Shown: positions 33,672-45,049 of the stretch, in pieces
How the letters are laid out: the number at the start of each line of letters is the position of its first letter
Position numbering within the stretch: position 1 is the stretch's first letter
DNA from: Pyrrhosoma nymphula
Taxonomy: Eukaryota; Arthropoda; Insecta; Odonata; Coenagrionidae
Direction of reading: 5' to 3'
Length of the DNA: 64,000 nucleotides
NCBI GenBank assembly: GCA_963573305.1
Contig: OY754335.1
Coordinates: 19,135,501-19,199,500, forward strand
Notes under the pieces: model-generated
Told to the model about the DNA's origin: nothing
What the model saw: only the letters and a program-made list of their open reading frames with translations
Databases searched by the model: none
Position numbers and translations under genes: made by a program

Positions 33672-35160
33672 ACGGGTTGAGTGAGTGATTATTAAACCCC
33701 CAATTTTATCCTCCGTTAAACTTTAGGAAAAACTCGTGAAATTTCGCAGGCATGCCATTCTGAGTTGTACTCTTGTCATTTTTGTGGGTTGGAAAACAAT
33801 TTGATACCGTTTCCAATTCAGCGTAATAATATTTTTATCAGGAATTTCCAAATAATGGTAATAATATTTCTTTATAATTCGCGGAATAGGTAATGGTAGT
33901 CGCGCGTGCAATAAACGCTGGAGATATACATTCAAATTAAATCTTTGTGTAGCGTCCTTTTGTCCCTGAAGTCATTCAAGGAGATAGTTCAGGCTTATTG
34001 TGATTGTTTCAAAGTCATCAATGCAACGCTGCCCCTAATTTATTATGAATTTATTTTTACCGAGGAGGAGATTGTTACATCACAAAAGACTTTGCGGCTA
34101 AAACTTTGTCAGTGCACCGTAATACCTCGTTTCGCAAATATTTGTTTCATTTATGAGTGAAGTAATCATTAGCTTCAGCAAAATACGTATTGTAAGATAT
34201 GTACCACGTTAACGGCCAACTCTCAATTTTGCTTGAGTAAAATGGGGTAAATTCAATGTTCTACACATAGTTGAAATTCACTAATTGAATTTAATCACAT
34301 ATAATACAAGTTATTTTAAGATATAAATTGATTCTTATGTCTCTAAGTTATTTTTATGTGGATGTGGAACGCGCGTATTAAAGAAAAAGAAAATATCACT
34401 TTCGCTTAAAAAAACATGTAAATAAATACAACTTTCTTTTCGTTTCCAGCAAAGAGCAACTGATAGAGTCATCAAAATGGTTGAGAGCATCTGGGGGTAG
34501 CTAAAAAAATATAATGATGGCCTGAAAAGATTTCGAGATTGACTCAGCCATTCACCCACACTCGGCTCATAAATAGAGTCCTTGTGGTGCTAAGAGGACA
34601 CAAATTAATGCACTCATTTTCCTCACACGTTGATGAATCGTTAAAATATTATGCTTGAAAAACAAAAGCGACTCGCCGAGCGCAAAACTCTCATGCAGTA
34701 GCACGAACGTTGCGAAAGCAGTTTCATTCTCCGGACAACACGACGGAGTCCGACGCCATCCCCTCTTGTCCCACCTTTCTCCACGGCCGCGGCGCGTTAG
34801 TGAGTTTTTTTTTAATTCCCATTACCAGCCTCTCCCCCTGCCCCATTCGAACGTTGCGAATATCACTTTCTCCCCATTCATCACTGCAGTGCGAGCGCGC
34901 CATCCCCCGCTCCATTTTTTAAAAACGAAATTACGCTTTTCTTTTGTCTCCTTCTTCACTTCCCTTCGGTCTCGCTTCCGGGTATCCTTTGGTCGTGGGC
35001 GACTCCTTTTCAGATCGGAGGTGATCGGCTATTATAGTAGTTTGAACGAAACCTTTAACAGGTCTGGCAGTAATGAGCATGAAGTTTACATATCAATAAT
35101 TAATGAGGGAAAAACTATGATTTTATGACTGAACTAAATAAATTCTCAGCAATAAATTGA
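33672..35160. other. Gene-free stretch with a GC-rich patch
   Basis: Mostly AT-rich. A patch at 34690-35025 is richer in CpG (CACGGCCGCGGCGCG, GTGCGAGCGCGCCATC) and has a 157-codon plus-strand frame (34655-35128) with no recognisable domain. It could be a promoter or old GC-rich repeat; no gene can be named. Confidence 0.35.
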
Positions 35161-35306
35161 ACAGTGGGTCCTCCAAAAAGGACTTTACAACTTTGTACAT
35201 TCGTTTAAATAGGTATATTCAAAAGACTTACAAATGTGGTTTTGGAATCATTTTGTAGAAATATAGATAAAGGAAGTTTTGACTTACGTAGTTGAATAGT
35301 ACCTAC

Positions 35307-35454
35307 CAAAGCGCTCGCCGTGTGTTTTGGTTTGAAGAATTGAAGTCTATGACAACTGTACAACGGAAATTTCGTACCAAGTATGGCAGGAATCCTCCCA
35401 GTAGGTCTACCATTTATGAGTGGCAAAAGTGTTTTGTTGAAACCGGGTGTTCAG
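35307..35454 (+). pseudogene. Transposase N-terminal HTH, part 1
   Basis: It reads ARRVFWFEELKSMTTVQRKF, then RTKYGRNPPSRSTIYEWQK and CFVETGCS. This is the DUF4817-type helix-turn-helix pattern 'VxW..E.kS...VQR.FR..YGr.PPsR.tIy.W...F.ETG.' common in arthropod transposases, where it would bind the element's ends. The frame is open up to the insertion at 35455, where reading passes into unrelated sequence. No start codon is assigned; upstream sequence is frameshifted. Confidence 0.75.
35447..35454 (+). other. Target-site duplication GTGTTCAG (left)
   Basis: Eight bases repeated exactly at 36115-36122, immediately outside the CATAGGC / GCCTATG ends of the inserted element. Confidence 0.9.
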
Positions 35455-36114
35455 CATAGGCCATACGGTCCCATGGGTGCCGCGGCACCCCCAAAAAACA
35501 TTGGAGGGGTGCAAATATTTGGATGGAACAGAAAATGTACGGGAAAGCGACTCCTGCTAAAAATAACTGGAAAATCAATCAATCTAAAAATTTTGAAAGG
35601 TCTGATTTTTTAAATCTGTAATAAGACTAGTCAAACTATCATTCCATGTGCTTCTTTGAAATGGATCACGGAGCCCGATTGTGGGCGCGAAAAAACGAGA
35701 AATAGAAGTACTAGTATATTAAAAACATTACTCTGTATAAGCTGATTACAAAAAGTTTTTTGCATTCTTTAATGGAATTTTTTCCCATAGTTATTCTGCT
35801 TTTAATCGATAAAAAGTAAATAACTGACTAGTTAAGATATTTTATGCACTTTATTAAATTGCAATTTTTTAAAAATATTTTTTAAGAAATATATTATCGT
35901 AGCATCAAAATTAAATCAGAAACATAATATATCTAGATATTTTGTTTTGCACAAATATTGGTGCCTTCTAATTTTGTTGTAGGAGTTGCTTTATGGAACT
36001 GGCTTTCCTCCGAGCACTTGGGGTTAAGACTTACGGTTACGGTCATGGGCAAGGGCAAATGGTGGTATTTTTATCGTTGGCACCCGCAATAGGAAAATCC
36101 TTCGCAAGCCTATG
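35455..36114. mobile_element. Non-autonomous hAT-like element, nested
   Basis: A 660-bp insert with ends CATAGGC...GCCTATG and a perfect 8-bp target duplication GTGTTCAG. The start, CATAGGCCATACGG then GGGTGCCGCGGCACCCCC, resembles known hAT ends of the CATAGG type with a C-rich palindrome just inside. There is no transposase; the 84-codon frame 35993-36247 crosses the right junction and is not a real gene. It interrupts a transposase reading frame, and leaving it out brings the two parts back into the same frame. Confidence 0.85.
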
Positions 36115-36122
36115 GTGTTCAG

Positions 36123-36247
36123 TGAGACATAAGAAATTCTCAGGGCGTCCCCGTTTGTCTGACGATTTCGTTGAGCAATTGAGGCGAAGTTTCAAAAAGG
36201 ACTTACAACTTTGTAAACTCACATTAATGTATTCAGACGACTTATAG
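36123..36247 (+). pseudogene. Transposase HTH, part 2
   Basis: It continues the frame broken at 35454: VRHKKFSGRPRLSDDF then VEQLRRSF, matching the 'k..SGRPR.SdefVE.vR.SF.RSP' segment that follows the first helix-turn-helix in the same protein family. After the SFKKD point the sequence switches to the element's subterminal repeat and stops at 36247, so the downstream domain is deleted. Confidence 0.7.
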
Positions 36248-36379
36248 AGCTGGTTTTTGAGCCATTTTTAGTCAAATAATATAAGTTTTTAAATTATAGT
36301 TGATTAAGCTAATGTTACTTCCATTCCAAAGTTGTAAAGTACTTTTTGAAACACCCTGAATTTTTATCTGAGGCCTTAC

Positions 36380-36735
36380 CTTGACTTAATTTTTTCTCGT
36401 CGCACACTGAAAATTGGGTTTTTGTTGCGCTCTGATAAAACTACTGCGGTGAGAAAGAAATACAATTTTTATAATAACTGAGGGATCATACGAAGTACAA
36501 ACCGCTACATTACTGATGCCCTCTGTGCATCATAGATTCCTCATTTGTTTTTTTTAAGTCTCTCTTAGGAACAGAAACGTACCATATTCCAATGAAAACG
36601 TCTTCGTTTTTAGAAAATATCTCAAAACCTAATAGTTTAAGTGTCTATAATTTTGGATTCATGAAAAAGATGTTATCTTTTTCTCAAAAACTAGGTCAAA
36701 TTCATTCTAGTAATATCTCGTCCCAACTAGCTAGC
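36380..36735 (-). mobile_element. TTAA-family MITE, degenerate copy
   Basis: It carries CTTGACTTAATTTTTTCTCG, ACTGCGGTGAGAAAG, a CTCTGTGC-type segment and CTAGGTCAAATTCAT in the order of the copy at 37379, so it lies in that orientation, but the TIR tips are unrecognisable. It directly precedes the next copy. Confidence 0.5.
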
Positions 36736-36758
36736 AAGGGAATTTTCTCCAAACTAAT

Positions 36759-37304
36759 GGTAGTTTGAGCGAGATGTAAATTCACATAAATTTCAATGAA
36801 TTTGGTCTCTTCTTAGAGAAAATATCTCACCTTTCCAATGATATCAAAATATCAGCCACTTAACGTGCTACTTTTCGAGATATTTGACTAAAAAAATACT
36901 AGCCGTTTTCCATGGGATATGTTACCTACGGCAATGCGCTCCAGAATGAATGTAAATAAAAAATGGGGAAGTTCTGACACATAGACAACATCAGAAATTT
37001 AAAATGGTGTGCTTCGCAGCTATTTTTACGAACATATTTATCACTCAGCATTGTACTTATTACAGAATCGCCAAAAGTAAAACCCTCGGTTTCTAAGGCG
37101 TATACCCTACGGCGTGAAAAAAGTCAAGAAAAAAGTAGTCGCTCCTTATATTCGTATATAAAATTAATTACTGAGAATTTCTGTCATTTTTAAAACAAAA
37201 TTTTTGCAATATTTACTACATACTAATTACCAAATCTTAAATTTAAAAGTAAAATTTCAATATGGTCTCTTATACCACTGAAGAAACATTTCGCTCAAAC
37301 TACC
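36759..37304 (+). mobile_element. TTAA-family MITE, copy A
   Basis: It begins GGTAGTTTGAGCGAGATGTA and ends with the complement of GGTAGTTTGAGCGAAATG. The right flank is TTAA (37305-37308); the left is TAAT, one step from TTAA. About 546 bp. Interior landmarks: GATATCAAAATATCAG, CTACTTTTCGAG, GGATATGTTACC, GCGCTCCAGAATGA. No coding capacity. TTAA flanks fit piggyBac-type insertion, but the GGTAG tip is not a usual piggyBac end, so the superfamily is open. Confidence 0.75.
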
Positions 37305-37378
37305 TTAAGTATTGATCTTGGCATTTTTCCGGAATTTCTTCCGCGTTTGTTGTTTTGTGGGGCAACAGTTTACCTTAA

Positions 37379-37933
37379 GGTAGTTTGAGCGAGATAGTTC
37401 CCTAGTCATCATGGAGACCATATTCGAATTTTATTTATTAATTTCAGTGTCAGTAAGAAGTGCCTATAAAGTTAATATTGTAATATTTATGGTGCCAAAA
37501 TATATTTATATACGACAAAAATTATTAGTCATTTAATAAATATAACCACATTAGTCTCTAACTTGACTCAATTTTTCACTACGTACGGGGAAATTGCCTT
37601 CAAAATTGAAGGTTTTTTTTGAGATTCTGTAAAAATGACTGCGTTGAGTTGGTAATTGATTCATTTTTGTAAACTGTTTATAAAACGTACAAACTACTCA
37701 CCTTTAGTTTTTTGACGAAATATAGGTGTTTGAAAATCATAATTATTTCAATATTCTCCCTCTTGAGTGGACAGCCGTAATCTATCCCATGAACAACAGC
37801 TTGTAATTGTAGGCAAATTGCTCGAAAAATAGTTCGGCAAGGGGTTAATATTTTGATATCATTGGAAATATAAGAGTTTTTTCTTTAAAATGAGGTCAAA
37901 TTCATAAAATTTTAGGGGAAGTCTCAAACTACT
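37379..37933 (-). mobile_element. TTAA-family MITE, copy B
   Basis: A 555-bp copy in the opposite orientation to copy A, 74 bp away, flanked by TTAA on both sides (37375-37378 and 37934-37937). Ends are GGTAGTTTGAGCGAGATAG and the complement of AGTAGTTTGAG. The same interior landmarks appear in reverse order (CTCTTGAGTGGACAGCCG, GCTCGAAAAATAG, GATATCATTGG). Confidence 0.8.
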
Positions 37934-37937
37934 TTAA

Positions 37938-39460
37938 GTACTGGTGCCTTCATTCAGTAGCGCACTGACACTTCCTATGAGTTATGTTTCCACCAAGCTA
38001 TTAGTTTATTGGGTAGGTCGTTTGTTCGGTATTTTTTCTAATTAAGGTATGTTACATTCTGCGAAAATGAGTGATACCAAAATCCATTCAGCCTGGGCTG
38101 CATTCGACTCCAGTTCCTCCGAATCCGTGGCCGGTGCCAACTTTGGAAGACGGGAATGCGAAGACGGAAAAATGTCTTCTGAGAGCCACAAAAAAATGTC
38201 TTTTGACACAAAAAATAATGTTTTGTGGGTGAGGAAGGCGAGGAAATAAATTCCAGTCAAAATCAATCGCACAACTATGGTAAAGTGCGAAGGTTTTCAT
38301 TACATTAAATAAAGATTGTCACTGGTACCAGTGAGGAAACTCGGAGATTTATTTTTCTGAATACAGCTTTTCCACTAATTTTAGGCTGAAACATAAAAAC
38401 AATTAGCATAATGGATGATTAGTTAATGTACACGATCCTATAGGAGCCGAAGAAGCAGATATTTTATTGAAACGGGAGTTTCAATCTTTGATTAAAAAAC
38501 TTCGCATTCCTTTGTACTACATTTCCATCTAAAGCCTATTTCCAAATTGGTAAAATAGCTGACATAAATGGAAATAATTAGTGTCGTTAGTAGGATACTG
38601 GAAACCAGAGGGTATCCCTGTGTCTTCTGCTTCCTAGACTCCAATGAGAGAAAAAAGAACATACTGAAAACATGAAGGAACTAGAAGTAATTTATGGAGA
38701 TGAAAATTTCTTGGGAGACTCTTTCGGCATTGGTTTCCGTATTTGGTGCCGGTATACATAAAACGCTCTCAGTCAGCTCTCGTGGTCCTCTCGTTAAAAA
38801 TCTTTCTTGGGCCTTCCAACTAAGATCTTATGGAGTAGGCTAACTTGATTGGATGAGATGTCGCAAGACTTCTACTCCTGCTGCGGAAATGAATGTAGAT
38901 GCATCATGTTCTTTTTTTATTTCCACGTCAATGTAGGGGTTCTTTTGAACGTCCCGATGGTATAAAACTTACAAAATATTCTCCTCGACGAAACTTGACG
39001 GTGAACGCACACTTCATGTCACTCCGTATCTGGATCTTTGCATTCCTACCTTCTTTGCGGCACCATATGGTGTAAACAACCGGGATTTAACTCACAGGCA
39101 TCCTTTTTTTGTTACATTTTATCACAAGTTGGAGACACGGGTACATTTAAGTCGTTCTTCGGGGTTCCGTATGAACGCAAAGTGGCATTTTTAGATGAGC
39201 GTGGAATCATGTGGACGCTTATTAAATTAATACGTTGCCCTACCACCGGGGAAATCCATTAAGGCAACAATTCGAGCCTGCGCGGGGCGGGATAATAACG
39301 TTCTCCATTGCTAATGGGAGTGTTATGCCCGTGCACACGGGGTCTATGCTCGCGGCAAGCAAGTCTGCCGAGGGTATAAATGTATCTCGAATCCACCAGA
39401 CGGCGTCGTAACTAAGGCAGTGGGGGGTAGGGGAGGGATAGAATGGAGTTAGTTCTGATT
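37938..39460. other. Mostly gene-free; one protein-like short frame
   Basis: Frame 38049-38249 (plus) gives MSDTKIHSAWAAFDSSSSES and so on from the second Met at 38067, in a good start context (GAAAATGAG), Ser-rich and hydrophilic. It is unrecognised and has no continuation. The rest has nothing I can support. Confidence 0.2.
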
Positions 39461-39499
39461 CAGATCCTTCAAAGCCACACATTCCAAGCACACCTACGC

Positions 39500-39790
39500 T
39501 TTCCTTTCTCTTTCGTTTGCCCGTTGAAAAAATAAACCACGCGCGTCGCTGACGTCATCTATTTCATCACCGAGCGGCGCGCGCGCTCCGCGCCTCTTTT
39601 GTTTCTCGTTTTTTTTTTCGCGCGCAAAGTGAAATGCGACCACTTGCGTGCGCCATCTTTTCCCCTTCGGCAACTCAAAATCCACTCCACGGGTTTAGCG
39701 GGTGGCGGGATGTCTCCGAGCAATGCGGAAGCTTTTAGAATAATGACCAAGCCTCATGTCTCAGTCCATTTGCCCCAAGGTATGCTCTTC
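39500..39790 (+). promoter_or_regulatory. CpG-rich stretch with possible host first exon
   Basis: A sharply CpG-rich patch (GAGCGGCGCGCGCGCTCCGC at about 39571) followed by GCGCCATCTTTTCCCCTTCG and then an ATG at 39710 opening a frame (MSPSNAEAFRIMTKPHVSV and on) that reaches a donor-like CCCAAG|GTATGC at 39779/39780. Together this could be a promoter and a 70-base first coding exon. No homologous protein comes to mind and no second exon was found in the next kilobases, so it stays speculative. Confidence 0.25.
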
Positions 39791-39834
39791 ATCCTCTCTT
39801 TTACCCCATCGCGTACCTAGTTTTTAAAAACTTG

Positions 39835-42020
39835 TCGAGGTCGGTTATTGGTTGAAATCAATGTCACGTGTTGTACACTAAAGGGTGGTTTACTAGTTTT
39901 AAAGCAAACTATGTTGCTGTCATCCCTTCGTAACATTATACTAGATAGAAAGTTTGAGGCGATAATTTCATTGATCTAAAAAAACACGCATTTTGCATTG
40001 ATGCTTTCATAGCATGGAAAGTTCGATATAAATGTAATGGTTCCGGACGTGACTCGGTGGAATTGTCGACTGTTCATTTTCACAACACAACTTTGTACTC
40101 TTCGACATAAGAAAGTAGGAAGTAAGGTAGTAATAAAACTGATACGAAGCGTTATCGAATCGCTCGTGATGGAGTTGATGGGCCTCAGTGGTGCAAAAAA
40201 CCTAAGTTAAGCGATACGACTTTAAATGTGCATCTGGTTTTGTATTTGCATGGAAATGTATGTTCAAATGATAAGTATTTTACTATCACCCTTGACAGCT
40301 TACCATTACATTTTCGCTACTGATAAGTAAAAACATTGATCAAATGGAATTATTTCCCGCTTCCTCTTTGTAATTCGTCCGCAAGGCATGGCCTCACATC
40401 TACCTCAATATATGATATGGCTTTCTCAACCACGTGCCTAATATTTCAACTTGAAATACCACATGCTGAAGTTGCCAAGAATAAACAAATGTAGAATGGC
40501 ATTAGAGAAAGCGAAAATTTTAAATTATGAAAATGCTATTTAAAATCTCCTCTTCACATCTTAGTTAAGTGCAGTTGGCTTTTACTTTGACGTAGCCAAT
40601 TTGGAATTATTCTTCCCTTAGGTTATCTGACTAAAATTTCACAATTACATATGAGCCTTTGGGAACAAGAATGTTGCGAGTCAAAATTTCCACTTTATGG
40701 AAAATAGGACTCAAAGTAGAATAAGTAAAAAACCAAACCCGACATACTACTTTCTTTTGAAAAAACGCTGAAGTTAACTAACATCACAAAAGAGAATGAA
40801 GGTTGAGTTATGCCTCTGCGCACCTAACAAAATTGTGGCAAAAAACTAATTTACCCCACTTTTTCTTCCAACTGATCATATAGTGATGGGCCAAAATTTG
40901 GCCAAGCGTTTCTCACATAGAATTCCATGATTTTTAAATGTTAAAAAAATTTAAGGACGCTATATAGAATAATTTCTAAATTCTTCATTTTCTGTGATAT
41001 AAGCCTGAATAATCTCAAATATAAATTATCCTTCTTGAGCTCTGCTTTTATCTCAAAACATGTTACAGCGAGGATGTTGTTCATTCTTTACCAAAATTCA
41101 CTTCTAATGATGGAAATTGAATGCGTACTTCATTTCAGTAGAAACATACTAGTTCATTGTAATATACTCCCAAGGCGCTGGTCGCATTGATACGATGCTT
41201 AGTATTATGTACCAGTTTGATTCCTCTTTCGGAATTCATAATTAGCCTTCAGGCAACTGTCAAGAATGTCGTGTTCGAAAAAAGAGTTCGTGTTAGCATT
41301 TTCCAAAATTCGGACCAAACTCGCCGGCGAGTAATATCTTTTCAATCTAAGTGGGCAAATTGCCTATTCGCGCGTGACGAAATACTAATGCGCCTGTATT
41401 TTATTAAATTATTTTTGGAAGGAAGGGGCTGATTGGTCAGCTTCTTAATTCAGGTGGAGCTGCTTGCGCGTCTATCTTACGGCTTGGGTGCCGCCTCAAT
41501 ATGCGGTGGATTACCACTATATATTCAGCAGCGATTTCACTTCATTTACGTGTGCATTGAAATTCGTATATATTTTAATGCATGAGTTTTCATCTCAGTA
41601 GGCAAACCTCAAAACTTAAGGTTTTAATTTAATCGAAGATTGATGCTTAGAAATTGCCTATTAAATGCCTCATTAATCAGTTATTTTAGCATTTTATGCC
41701 TTCGGAAGAAGTATGGGAACGGTTAAAGCATGAGTATCTGCAATGAAATCGCTGCTCATGTTATTTTCTCTTTCGCTAGCTATGATAACGCTTCCTCATC
41801 CTCGAATTCCATGTTTAAGGCTATCATGTAATTCTTAGTAATAATATACATTCATAATCATCTCAGTGTTCAAAAAGATAGATATCGAATGGAAATTCGT
41901 CGTCCAAAATATTTGAGACTGATATTCATGCATCGAAAACGTTTGCTCGAAGAAATTCAATCCTGCATGAAAAAATGAAATTTAAATTGGAGCGAAGTCT
42001 TCCTCAGTGACTTGACGTAC
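39835..42020. other. Gene-free stretch
   Basis: AT-rich; no gene or repeat structure supported. The frame at 41187-41432 (81 codons) shows no motif. Confidence 0.4.
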
Positions 42021-42210
42021 TGGTTCCCATGTTTTCAAGCGCAGCTTCGTGCGTCAGCGTTAAGGTGACGACAGTTTCTCCTCCGTTACAGGAGGCATCT
42101 TCAGGTCTAAGTCTTTGACCACTTCGACCTGAAGACCTCCTGTAATGGAGGTGAAACTGTCGTCACCTAAACGCTAACGCACTTAGTTGCACCTGAAAAC
42201 ATGGGAACCA
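42021..42210. mobile_element. Foldback element, arms about 86 bp, hammerhead-like centre
   Basis: Left arm 42021-42107 and right arm 42126-42210 with an 18-base loop. The right arm contains CTGAAGA (42129-42135), stem CCTCC (42136-42140) with GGAGG (42147-42151), one T, then GAAAC (42153-42157). The left arm carries the same motif on the minus strand. It resembles the 5' inverted repeat of the PLE at 7999 in design, not in sequence. Confidence 0.75.
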
Positions 42211-44337
42211 TGAAAGTGAAATTTTCGATTTCAATGAGTTTCATGGCGATGTCTGCATACAATATACGCTCTATGTTTTGTGAATTTTAAAAATTGATTA
42301 TGCAGGTGAAAAATTAATGCAATCGTGAAATTATCTTGAAAAATATTGCTAAGCTGCAAATGGGGCTATTCCTATTTATTTAAGCTTGACAGAAACTAAA
42401 AGTTGCTAGTATTTTCTTCCTTCGCATGATTTTACATTTAATCAAAATAAAAATATGATTTCCAGCGGCATTCAGCAATGTAATTCAGTTTATTTTACTG
42501 ATCTCCACGCTCGTACACAAAAGCTAGCCTACGTTATTTCAGTATGTTCCTTCTTTTCGATTACTTAACTCCCTAGTGAGAACTAAAATTTTCATGCAAT
42601 CCCAACAAAAAATGTTTTTCAGCATTGCTGTTATTTATGACTCAATTAAATGCCTCAACTTACGCTATTCGAGCATTTAATTTGATGATTAAATGATTTT
42701 TTGGTCAGATGTCTCCATCCTGTGAATACATGAGAGCCAACTTGAAAATCATCGAGATCAGCATTCGCTACAACGTGTGAGCATGCATGGTTTTCAAAAC
42801 CCGATGATTTAACGAACTGATTAACGGGAACAGATCAAGAGGACTGGGATCGAAGTGTGTGCTTGCGGGATGATTTAGTTTTAAACGCTTCACAGCAATT
42901 ACGCTGACTATAATTGCTACTGGTATTCACGCAGTCCGACGGCTCGGGAGCCGCTCTCTTGAGCATTCTCCCTCCCATCGCTTGCTTTTAGTGAAAGTTT
43001 TGGGTGAAGATTATGCGCAGTTGAAGAGTGTTGCAATGGAATTCAGAGTAGTAACGTATTAGGCGACTCCGTGACGTTTATCTCATATCCCCCGTGCTGA
43101 CGAAACGCTCGGGGATCATCTATCTTTCCAACCATGATCTTTCGAAAAAAAATCACCGCTTCACGCAAGTTCATTTGGCCTTGAGTGAGCCCTGACGAGA
43201 TGTTTTAAGATTTAATGGTGCTGCGTCAATTTTCTATTCGTCTTCTTGTTTGATTTTTATGGGCTCGGTCCTGAGTTTTGGCGTCCATGTTGCCGGCGCC
43301 CTCATCTCCTGACCCAAATGCACTCTTTCGCGTATCACGCCGGATCATGGACCCGTTCTGCTTGCATCAACTGAAGTGCAGGCGTAATTAGATCTTCGAC
43401 CATATTTGGACAGCATGTAGGGACTCGACGGATCCTGAGGATGCAGGATGGCCGAGCCTCGAGCTGAATTAGCTCCTGATCGTTCGGTGTGTTTTTCACT
43501 GGATTCTAACTTTCTGATGAAATTCTATCGACTTTAACGTGAATAGTTTCTTCGAAATTTTCTCGATGGTTCATTGGACTTGATGTAGGCTAAGCTACCT
43601 TGCGTATAATAAATTTTCCGGCCGTTTTGTTGATTTTTCCCATAAGCTATTATCCCCTTTTTATTATAACTTATTCTAAATTATCAAGGAGACTTTTTTT
43701 TTAATCTGTGTTCCCGCGATTATTTTTAAGAGGTCAAAACTTGTCACGGTTTAAATTATATTTTTCCAGTCTCTAAATTAATTTCGAGTTCCCTGCTGTT
43801 TTGAAGAAAGAAAATATTAATTTGTTCACTGCGGTCTATCACTGGGGGGTTTACGGCGACTAACGACTTTTGCATTAAATGGCTTTGTTAAATTGCAAAC
43901 ACTAAGAAATGGCGAGTGTGAGTAAATTATCTACGAAGTAGAATACTTACTCATGCACATCCCAAAGTGTGTAGTACCTTTTGCTACAAGCTATTACCTT
44001 TTTACATTTATTCCATTATGTACCAAGGAAAATATCCCTTTACTCCCTCTAACCTCCTTGTTTAAGCAGCACTCTCACTTCCATTACGACATAGCACTAT
44101 CTATTATGATAATGTTATCATTTTTTCTATCACCTTCGATTCTTCCTATTTCTTCCATTGACCTCCTATGATGTCATCATACAATGGAAATTATTTTGTT
44201 GCGAATAACCACGTGAAAAAAAATATCATCTTAATGAATTCTATATGTTAAAAATGAACAACCGTCGTTCATCTGCATATGGCGTAATGTCTGAAAAAAA
44301 TCTGGTGTAAATTTATAATTTCAATATTTTAAATATG
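42211..44337. other. Gene-free stretch, partly GC-richer (42950-43500)
   Basis: No coding region or element recognised. 42950-43500 is less AT-rich and CpG-bearing, and might hold regulatory sequence or old repeat. Confidence 0.35.
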
Positions 44338-44683
44338 TACTAGGTTACCCGTGCGAAAATTTCGCACTTTCACGCTATCAGGGAATAAGTATGTTAAGGA
44401 AACGGTGTAATTGGGTTTTAAATAGAGATGAAGGTGTATCATAAAGTACTTTCTTTATTCTTGTTTTCTTGCAAAAATATACAAAACATATGAATACAAT
44501 GCAGGCAAGAGAGTTTATCGAAACTTTTAAGTCAAATTAATGGGTAAATAGTGAAATTTGAGATCGAGATTGTATTTTTCCTCAGAAGCCAGTGATTCAA
44601 TGTTTAAAATGATTCCTCATTTATCACTGTAGGTGCAGTATTAACGGAGCATATACGGAATGACAGAAAAAGACCTTTCTGTA
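44338..44683 (+). mobile_element. Dispersed repeat 'TACTAGGT', copy 1
   Basis: About 346 bp shared in direct orientation with 47981-48326 at very high similarity. It begins TACTAGGTTACCCGTGCGAA followed by AATTTCGCAC, and includes ACTTTCACGCTATCAGGGAA and GTATTAACGGAGCATATACG. The ACTAGGT-ACCCGTGCG tip resembles Helitron-related non-autonomous repeats. Sequence after 44683 is not shared with copy 2. Confidence 0.8.
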
Positions 44684-45049
44684 ATAATATATATGATTCT
44701 ATTGCGATATGATTTTATATGACGAAAACAGTTGTGCAGTAATGCAGCTTAAAAAGGATTTTAGAGGGAGTAAAGAGATATTTTCCTTGGTATGTAAACG
44801 AATAAAAGTACAAAGCTTGAAAAACATATTTTCAGAATCATGTTTATCAATATTCTCACAATGATTTAAGGTTTATGTTATATTAATGCAATTCGATATA
44901 TATATCATTTTCCACTCACTTTACCTAGTGGGGAATATTTAAAACATAATTTACGTATGTACATATGCGGAAGATAACCGGGAAAATGCAGAGATCAAAC
45001 AACCTTCGCTCTAATATTTAATCTTTTTCCTACAGTGGAATTCCACAAA

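Larger units (their letters stand above)
35163..36358 (+). mobile_element. TIR DNA transposon with DUF4817-like helix-turn-helix, nested hAT inside
   Basis: Left end GTGGGTCCTCCAAAAAGGAC followed by TTTACAACTTTG (35163-35194) and, in inverse, right end CAGGGTGTTTCAAAAAGTAC followed by TTTACAACTTTG (to 36358). A broken coding frame with the HTH domain found in many arthropod transposases runs from 35307, is cut by a 660-bp insertion (35455-36114), and continues to 36247. The catalytic part is missing. Around 36188-36265 the left subterminal sequence reappears in direct orientation, so the right part comes from a second, deleted copy or an internal rearrangement. Confidence 0.7.

Noticed and set aside
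35993..36247. 84-codon frame as a gene
   Set aside because: Its first half lies in the hAT-like insert and its second half in the interrupted transposase; it is a junction artefact.
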